Of a stretch of 64,000 nt of DNA, positions 59,198 to 64,000 are shown one piece after another. The DNA is from Thalassorhabdus alkalitolerans (lineage in GTDB: Bacteria; Bacillota; Bacilli; Bacillales; Marinococcaceae). Below the pieces are notes generated by a model that was not told where the DNA came from, ran no database searches, and was given only the letters and a program-made list of their open reading frames with translations. A program made the position numbers and the translations under genes. The first letter of the stretch is position 1, and each line of letters starts with the position of its first letter. The stretch is from the NCBI RefSeq assembly GCF_042656585.1, contig NZ_JBHSPG010000009.1. One strand, given 5' to 3'.

Positions 59198-59420
59198 TAG
59201 ATCTCCCCCTCACATGACTGAATAACCATTCATATTTTTATTGTAAAGAAACCTTTTTAAAATGGCAAGATAGAAGAAAGAAATTAACACCGCCACAAAA
59301 TAAATGGTCGTGGCTCATAGCTGTTATACTAGGAAACAGTAAGGACTTCTGTTCTCGAATAAGCAGCTTGTGGTATCATAATGTATCTTGAAACTTGTTA
59401 TATGTCTTAGGAGGACAACT

Positions 59421-60320
59421 ATGTCATTAGAACTTAAAGGAGTTACAAAAAAGTTTGGCGGGCATACTGCTGTAAATAACTTACACCTTGAGATACCAAG
59501 TGGAGAGATGTTTGGAATGCTTGGTTCAAATGGTGCTGGAAAGACCACAACCTTTCGCATGATTATCGGGCTTCTTGACCCTACAAAAGGAAACATTCTT
59601 TGGAATGGGAAGCCACTTGGCTACAAAGAAAGTCACAGAATAGGTTATCTGCCCGAAGAGAGAGGATTATATCCTAAAGTAAAAGTGGTAGACCAGCTTG
59701 TATACTTAGGCAGGTTAAGAGGGATGAAAAAGGCTGACATTATTCCGGAAATGAGGAAATGGCTGAAGCGTTTTGAAGTAGCTCATTATGAAAAAAAGAA
59801 GGTAGAAGAGCTTTCGAAAGGAAATCAACAAAAGATACAATTTATAGCCTCTATTTTACATAGACCAGAAGTTCTGATCTTGGATGAGCCTTTTAGCGGG
59901 CTGGACCCTGTAAATGTGGAAATGCTCAAAGAAGCCGTACTAGATATAAAGAGAACAGGAACCACGATTGTATTTTCAAGTCATAGAATGGAGCATGTAG
60001 AAGAGCTATGTCAGCACCTTTGCATACTTCAGCAAGGAAGCCCTGTCGTTTATGGAAAACTGACGGAGATAAAACGCTCCTTTGGCAAAATGAATTTACT
60101 TATTCATGCAGATTTTGACACAAGGTATTTAGAAAATGTAGAAGGAGTCGTGAAATACCAGCCAAAAGCAGAAGGGGTGCTACTGCAGATCAGCTCGGAA
60201 GAAACAGCTCATCATATATTTTCATCGTTGCAGGGAAGAGGTTTTGTCCGCAGGTTTTCTTTGGAAGATCCGTCCTTAAATGATATTTTCATTGAACAGG
60301 CAGGTAAGTCTTATGAATAA
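59421..60320 (+). CDS. yhaQ: ABC exporter ATPase (YhaQ/NatA-like)
   Basis: A 299-residue ABC-2 type ATPase: Walker A GSNGAGKTT, YLPEERGLYPKVKV typical of the NatA/YhaQ branch, signature LSKGNQQKIQFI (variant of LSGGQ), Walker B VLILDEPFSGLDP and switch His SSHRMEHVEEL, then a C-terminal extension of about 90 residues. With YhaP it forms an exporter, by homology perhaps of Na+. ATG 59421 follows GGAGG. It overlaps yhaP by 8 bases. Confidence 0.9.
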   Translation: MSLELKGVTKKFGGHTAVNNLHLEIPSGEMFGMLGSNGAGKTTTFRMIIGLLDPTKGNILWNGKPLGYKESHRIGYLPEERGLYPKVKVVDQLVYLGRLRGMKKADIIPEMRKWLKRFEVAHYEKKKVEELSKGNQQKIQFIASILHRPEVLILDEPFSGLDPVNVEMLKEAVLDIKRTGTTIVFSSHRMEHVEELCQHLCILQQGSPVVYGKLTEIKRSFGKMNLLIHADFDTRYLENVEGVVKYQPKAEGVLLQISSEETAHHIFSSLQGRGFVRRFSLEDPSLNDIFIEQAGKSYE

Positions 60321-61578
60321 GTTCTTTATCATTATGTTCCATACGTACTTGTCAAAACTAAAATCAAGGGCATTTATTGTTACTACTCTGATTACCCTGT
60401 TATTTGTGTTCGGGTTTATGAACATAGATCGGATTATAGCACTTTTTGAAACGGATGATGAACCGGCTGCAGAGGTAGCCGTGATTGATGAAACAAACGA
60501 TTTGTTTGAAGCGGCAGACTATCATGTTCAGCAATTATACGACAATATTATCCTGGTTGATGTAGGTGAAAATGAAGAGGCGGCGTTAGAAGCTGTGGAA
60601 CGAGGAGATTTTAACGGTCTGCTGATTTTAGATTATGAAAATGGGGAGGTTCCAGGCGGTGAATACTATGCACCGACTGTCGCAGAACAAAGCTTGCCGC
60701 TGCAGCTTGAGCAGGCTCTCCAGCAGGTGAAAATAGAGCACATGACTGCTACTTTAGATCTTGATCAGGAAACGGTGGAAGCGATTTACGCTCCTGTGTC
60801 GTTTGAAAGAACCGCGTTAGATGAAGGAGCAAGGTCTGAAGCGGAATTAAATCAAGCTCGTTTTCTCGTTTATATTCTTCTATTCGTCATTTACTTTTCT
60901 GTCTTGTTTTTAGGGAGCTTAATAGCAATGGAAGTGGCCACGGAAAAATCGTCTCGCGTTATGGAAATACTAATTTCCAGCGCTTCTCCGGTGAAACAGA
61001 TGTTCGGGAAAATAGCAGGCATCGGCCTGTTAGGGTTAACGCAGTTTTTCTTGATTTTCTTAATAGGACTCTGGTCCTTTCAGGGTCAGCCGGCTCAGCA
61101 GCCAGCAGATGTTCAAGGGCCAGTTGGGGGCCTGCCGTTCTTTGAAGCTACTGATCTCTCTCTTGTATTACTCTTATATGCTTTTGTCTTCTTTTTTCTT
61201 GGATATTTGTTATACGCCACCCTATCAGCCATGCTCGGCTCAATTGTAAGTCGCATAGAGGATGTCAACGCCTCTATTACACCTGTGAACATGCTTGTCA
61301 TATCAGCTTTTTTCATAGCAATGTTTGGGTTGAGCAGCCCGGAATCGCCAATTATCACGGTTACCTCTTTTATCCCGTTTTTTACACCAATGATTATGTT
61401 TTTGCGAGTGGGAATGCTGGAGGTACCGGTATGGGAAGTCGCTCTTTCTATCGTATTGATGCTGGCTGCTATCGCTTTCTTTGCCTGGGTCGGTGCTCGT
61501 GTATACAGAGGGGGAGTCTTGATGTATGGCACCTCTCGTTCCCTGAAAGAACTAAGAAAAGCATTCAAGCTAAAATAG
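60313..61578 (+). CDS. yhaP: ABC-2 type exporter permease (YhaP/NatB-like)
   Basis: A 421-residue ABC2 membrane protein. One N-terminal helix (about 22-40), a large extracellular loop (about 45-185) with acidic content, then five or six helices from 190 to 415 including SSRVMEILISSASPVKQMFGK (coupling helix). It pairs with YhaQ. Na+ export is inferred from NatAB homology. The large loop is highly acidic. Confidence 0.9.
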   Translation: MNKFFIIMFHTYLSKLKSRAFIVTTLITLLFVFGFMNIDRIIALFETDDEPAAEVAVIDETNDLFEAADYHVQQLYDNIILVDVGENEEAALEAVERGDFNGLLILDYENGEVPGGEYYAPTVAEQSLPLQLEQALQQVKIEHMTATLDLDQETVEAIYAPVSFERTALDEGARSEAELNQARFLVYILLFVIYFSVLFLGSLIAMEVATEKSSRVMEILISSASPVKQMFGKIAGIGLLGLTQFFLIFLIGLWSFQGQPAQQPADVQGPVGGLPFFEATDLSLVLLLYAFVFFFLGYLLYATLSAMLGSIVSRIEDVNASITPVNMLVISAFFIAMFGLSSPESPIITVTSFIPFFTPMIMFLRVGMLEVPVWEVALSIVLMLAAIAFFAWVGARVYRGGVLMYGTSRSLKELRKAFKLK

Positions 61579-61580
61579 AA

Positions 61581-61593
61581 GGTGCCTGGCACC
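61581..61593. repeat. GGTGCCTGGCACC palindrome
   Basis: A 13-base palindrome 3 bases after the yhaP stop. The motif is a widely dispersed Bacillus repeat of unknown use. Only one copy was noticed in the window. Confidence 0.6.
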
Positions 61594-61618
61594 AAGAGAG
61601 ATTGTAATGATTTTGTAA

Positions 61619-61649
61619 TAAAAGGAGGAGCGTGTGCTCTTCCTTTTTA
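61619..61649 (+). terminator. Intrinsic terminator of yhaQP
   Basis: AAAAGGAGGAGC/GCTCTTCCTTTT stem (one G-T) with TTTTT end. Confidence 0.8.
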
Positions 61650-61803
61650 AATTCGGCTCAAAGTCCTGGTGCAGCAATGAAAAAAGGAAAGAAATGTTTC
61701 GAAATTAGCCTATTTTATCTCTTTGTTTTTTTTTCTAGTGAAGTATAATAAGATCATAGAATCGTAAATGGGGTGCCTTTGAATAGGGTGCCGGAGGTGT
61801 CTG

Positions 61804-62481
61804 ATGGCAAAAAATAAGAAAAAGAAAAAAAGACTGATTATCGTCCCGGCAGTTCTCTGCATAGCTGTACTGGCGCTGGGTTGGGGTTTTTATATAGAAA
61901 ACAAAGACTCATTCAGAGGTTTTAAAGGCGGGTCTATGACATATTTTGGAAAAAATGAAATACCTGAGGAATATATACCTGTGTATAAAGAAGCGGAGGA
62001 GGAATACGGAGTTCCTTGGAATCTATTAGCTTCTATTCATAGAATAGAAACCGTTTTTTCCACTATGGATAACATGGTGAGTCCTGCAGGGGCAATCGGT
62101 CATATGCAGTTTATGCCTTGTACATTTGTAGGCTGGAACTACCCAGGTTGTGCCGGAGGCTTAGGGGATGCTGAAATAGCCGAAGATGAAATGACCGATC
62201 CGGACGTGATTAATGAGTATGGCGGATACGGCGTCGATGCATCCGGTAATGGGAAAGCTGATCCATGGGACATTGAGGACGCAGTATTTTCTGCAGCTAA
62301 ATTCCTTGCTGCTAATGGAGCTGCAGAAGGGAACTATGAAAATGCTGTCTTTGCTTACAATCGGGCAGACTGGTATGTCGATGAGGTGCTGGAATACGCA
62401 GACAACTATAGCGAAGACTTTGTTGCAGTAGATAAGTCTGAACAAACCGTAATGAAACTATTTTCAAGTTTTCTGCCTTAA
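61804..62481 (+). CDS. Membrane-anchored lytic transglycosylase-like protein
   Basis: A 225-residue protein with a basic head and membrane helix (about 10-28), then a lysozyme-like SLT domain: NLLASIHRIET with the catalytic Glu, SPAGAIGHMQFMP, FAYNRADWYV. The domain lies outside the cell and would cleave peptidoglycan to 1,6-anhydro products. The Cys pair (FMPCTF and NYPGCAGG) could form a disulfide. Start ATG follows GGAGGTG. Confidence 0.85.
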   Translation: MAKNKKKKKRLIIVPAVLCIAVLALGWGFYIENKDSFRGFKGGSMTYFGKNEIPEEYIPVYKEAEEEYGVPWNLLASIHRIETVFSTMDNMVSPAGAIGHMQFMPCTFVGWNYPGCAGGLGDAEIAEDEMTDPDVINEYGGYGVDASGNGKADPWDIEDAVFSAAKFLAANGAAEGNYENAVFAYNRADWYVDEVLEYADNYSEDFVAVDKSEQTVMKLFSSFLP

Positions 62482-62615
62482 AAATAGCTGTTTTGATTAT
62501 GAATGTCCTGTAGAGCGGATATAATGAAGGACGTTAGTGAATTGGATGGCAAGCACAGGCCGGTGTAAAACCTTGTCTATTAGGAAGAATAAATAGCGAA
62601 AGGGGGGACAGGAAA

Positions 62616-62879
62616 ATGATGGAGTTATTACTTGATATAAGCTGGCTTGAAATTATTTTTACCCTATCCGTGCTTATGATTTCCGGCTGGATAGCAGTTC
62701 AAGTACTAGGCGCAGCTTTTTCGTTCCATAAACGTCCTGTCTCCCAATCCGTATCTGAAAAAGAAACGCTTCCTGCTCAGCGAACAGCAAGGCGTCTTAC
62801 CTTTATTATGCAGCGCAGGAAAATTCCCGGAGCAGACGAAAATAAGGATGACGAAGACACCTCCCTATTTGTATTTTAA
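62616..62879 (+). CDS. mifM: MifM-like arrest leader peptide
   Basis: An 87-residue protein: a single N-terminal membrane helix (about 9-35), a polar linker, and a C-terminal segment RRLTFIMQRRKIPGADENK followed by DDEDTSLFVF. The arrangement of Arg-rich helix, hydrophobic residues and a final DDED cluster resembles, as I recall it, the MifM arrest region of B. subtilis, which monitors YidC activity and controls yidC2. The gene ends 29 bases before yidC2 and its last codons form one arm of a hairpin hiding the yidC2 ribosome binding site. Start ATG after GGGGGG. Confidence 0.8.
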   Translation: MMELLLDISWLEIIFTLSVLMISGWIAVQVLGAAFSFHKRPVSQSVSEKETLPAQRTARRLTFIMQRRKIPGADENKDDEDTSLFVF

Positions 62880-62898
62880 AAATACGATTATAGGGAGG
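62860..62898 (+). promoter_or_regulatory. Hairpin that sequesters the yidC2 ribosome binding site
   Basis: CCTCCCTAT (62860-62868) pairs exactly with ATAGGGAGG (62890-62898), the ribosome binding site of yidC2; an inner GTATTT/AAATAC stem (62871-62876/62880-62885) extends it. The left arm is in the last codons of the MifM-like frame, so a ribosome stalled there would open the hairpin. Confidence 0.85.
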
Positions 62899-62907
62899 AA
62901 ATAATAA

Positions 62908-63636
62908 TTGAATAAAAAAACGCTAATCTTTATTGTTTTGCTTGCTTTACTTTCTGTTTTGGCAGCAGGCTGCGGAATGGACAAATCTCCTATCACAATG
63001 GAAAGTGAAGGGGTCTGGAATCATTACTTTGTCTTTCCTCTTTCCTGGATGCTTATTGCTGTTGCCAACCTTTTAAATGGAAGCTACGGTGCGGCTATTA
63101 TTCTAATGACTATCTTTATTAGAATTCTGCTCCTTCCTTTGTTTTTAAAGCAGCAAAAGAGCGCGAAGGCGATGAGAGACTTAAAGCCTGAAATGGAGCG
63201 ACTTAAAGATAAGTATGATCTAAAGAAAGAAAAAGAAATGCAAAAGTATCAGCGAGAGATGCTGGGTCTTTATCAAAGCAATGGAATCAATCCGGCTGCG
63301 GGCTGTCTCCCCATTATGGTACAGCTTCCAATTCTGATGGCCTTTTACTTTGCTATTATGAGGACAGAGGAGATTTCTTCACACTCGTTTTTGTGGATGA
63401 ACCTTGGTCAGCCTGATCCTTTTTATATCATGCCTTTTCTGGCAGGTGCTGCAATGTTTATGCAGACAAAGCTCGGAATGAATGAAATGCCTGCTAATAT
63501 GAAACCTGCCATGTATTTAATGCCTGTGATGCTTATTGGTGTCGGGTTTGCCCTGCCTTCTGCCCTTTCACTGTACTGGTTCGCAGGAAGTTTATTTATG
63601 ATTACACAAACGTACCTCGTGTTAAAAATAAAATAA
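62908..63636 (+). CDS. yqjG: Membrane insertase YidC2 (YqjG/OxaA2)
   Basis: A 242-residue YidC/Oxa1 protein. The lipobox LAAGC (Cys about 22) is followed by five helices; RILLLPLFLKQQKSAKAMRDLKPEM includes the conserved hydrophilic-groove Arg, and PAAGCLPIMVQLPILMAFYFAI is a family signature. It inserts membrane proteins alone and with Sec. Start TTG 62908, 9 bases after GGGAGG, is the only one with a site, and the site lies in a hairpin. Confidence 0.92.
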   Translation: MNKKTLIFIVLLALLSVLAAGCGMDKSPITMESEGVWNHYFVFPLSWMLIAVANLLNGSYGAAIILMTIFIRILLLPLFLKQQKSAKAMRDLKPEMERLKDKYDLKKEKEMQKYQREMLGLYQSNGINPAAGCLPIMVQLPILMAFYFAIMRTEEISSHSFLWMNLGQPDPFYIMPFLAGAAMFMQTKLGMNEMPANMKPAMYLMPVMLIGVGFALPSALSLYWFAGSLFMITQTYLVLKIK

Positions 63637-63646
63637 TTAACACAAT

Positions 63647-63692
63647 AAGCCTGCTCCCTGAATAGGATACTCGTGTAAAAGGGGGTAGGCTT
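63647..63692 (+). promoter_or_regulatory. Hairpin over the ribosome binding site of the last gene
   Basis: AAGCCT-CTCCCT and AGGGGG-AGGCTT pair with single bulges. GGGGG, the binding site of the next gene, lies in the right arm. It could end yidC2 transcripts or limit translation of the next gene. Confidence 0.45.
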
Positions 63693-63697
63693 TTATC

Positions 63698-64000
63698 ATG
63701 AATAACTGGAACAACAATAACTGGAACGGCAACGGCTGGGACAATAATTGGAATAATAACCCTGGTTCACATCACGCCATGGGGGATATGAAACAGCTTT
63801 GTCAGCAGCACATTGGCCAGCATGTAGCTCTGCAAACCGCTGATCATCAAATGTTCAACGGGATTATTGAGAATGTAGATGATGAAAATGTTTATCTGTC
63901 TGTACCTGAATACGATGAAACAGATATGATGCATATGCAGCAAATGATGCATCAGCCTCACATGATGCCAGAGATGCATCAGCAGATGATGCCTTATGGT
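63698..64000 (+). CDS. Asn/Trp- and His/Met-rich protein (partial, runs off window)
   Basis: The first 101 residues are visible. The head is nearly all Asn, Trp and Gly (NNWNNNNWNGNGWDNN), followed by an ordered segment (HIGQHVALQTADHQMFNGIIENVDDENVYLSVPE) that looks like a small beta domain, then a Met/His-rich tail (MMHMQQMMHQPHMMPEM). The His/Met content may bind metal such as copper. It is not recognised; the end lies beyond the window. Confidence 0.7.
   Translation, partial: MNNWNNNNWNGNGWDNNWNNNPGSHHAMGDMKQLCQQHIGQHVALQTADHQMFNGIIENVDDENVYLSVPEYDETDMMHMQQMMHQPHMMPEMHQQMMPYG

Noticed and set aside
61581..61593. GGTGCCTGGCACC as a transcription factor operator
   Set aside because: It lies after a stop codon and before a terminator, and the motif is a known dispersed repeat in Bacilli.

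Overview
The window looks like the chromosome of a low-GC, spore-forming member of the Bacillaceae, probably a moderate halophile of the Halobacillus/Thalassobacillus/Pontibacillus kind. This rests on the gene order (yheE-yheB-yheA-yhaX-hemZ-yhzC-yhaQ-yhaP, and a yngJ-to-yngE-like block), an alpha/beta SASP, a YtvA photoreceptor, many TTG/GTG starts with strong AGGAGG sites, very acidic extracellular lipoproteins, and several K+/Na+ transport systems. No rRNA, tRNA, CRISPR array, complete insertion sequence or prophage was recognised. One 10-base N gap lies at 3854-3863.

Layout. 1-7.6 kb: padR-chrA, ktrAB under a c-di-AMP (ydaO-type) riboswitch that contains the N gap, a PadR/DUF1048 module with a decayed extra DUF1048 copy, a CPA1 antiporter and a catalytic-domain-only tyrosine recombinase. 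7.8-15.4 kb: small unknown and membrane proteins, a YkhA-type thioesterase, an EamA transporter, a YugO-like K+ channel, a YflT-like stress protein behind a SigB-type promoter, and YtvA. 15.4-18.5 kb: a subtilase lipoprotein with an extra N-terminal domain and a glutamine-rich coiled-coil repeat protein. 18.5-27.3 kb: a beta-propeller membrane protein, beta-carbonic anhydrase, MFS and DMT transporters, an XRE-cupin regulator and an orphan 5TM histidine kinase. 27.5-34.4 kb: a polar amino acid ABC transporter with a CodY-like box, pdxK, ampS, pgmB-like, LOG and sfsA. 34.3-35.4 kb: a candidate small RNA and LemA.

35.7-52.5 kb is the most notable region: one co-directional 14-gene cluster. It joins a complete Liv-type ABC transporter, with an acyl-CoA ligase embedded in it, to a leucine/isovalerate-type pathway: acyl-CoA dehydrogenase, acyl-CoA ligase, biotin-dependent carboxylase in three subunits, enoyl-CoA hydratase, HMG-CoA lyase and an Acs/AacS-like ligase. 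Its promoter region carries a near-consensus CodY box inside a perfect 15-bp inverted repeat, a SigA promoter and a cre-like site, and a second cre-like site lies inside the cluster. The reading is an importer plus CoA-activation and degradation route for a branched-chain acid or leucine-derived compound, repressed when amino acids or sugar are plentiful.

52.5-64 kb: a SASP, small proteins, the yhe/yha block (DUF445, YlbF-family, HAD, HemZ, ABC exporter), a lytic transglycosylase, and yidC2 preceded by a MifM-like arrest leader whose end overlaps a hairpin that hides the yidC2 ribosome binding site. The window ends inside an Asn/Trp- and His/Met-rich protein.
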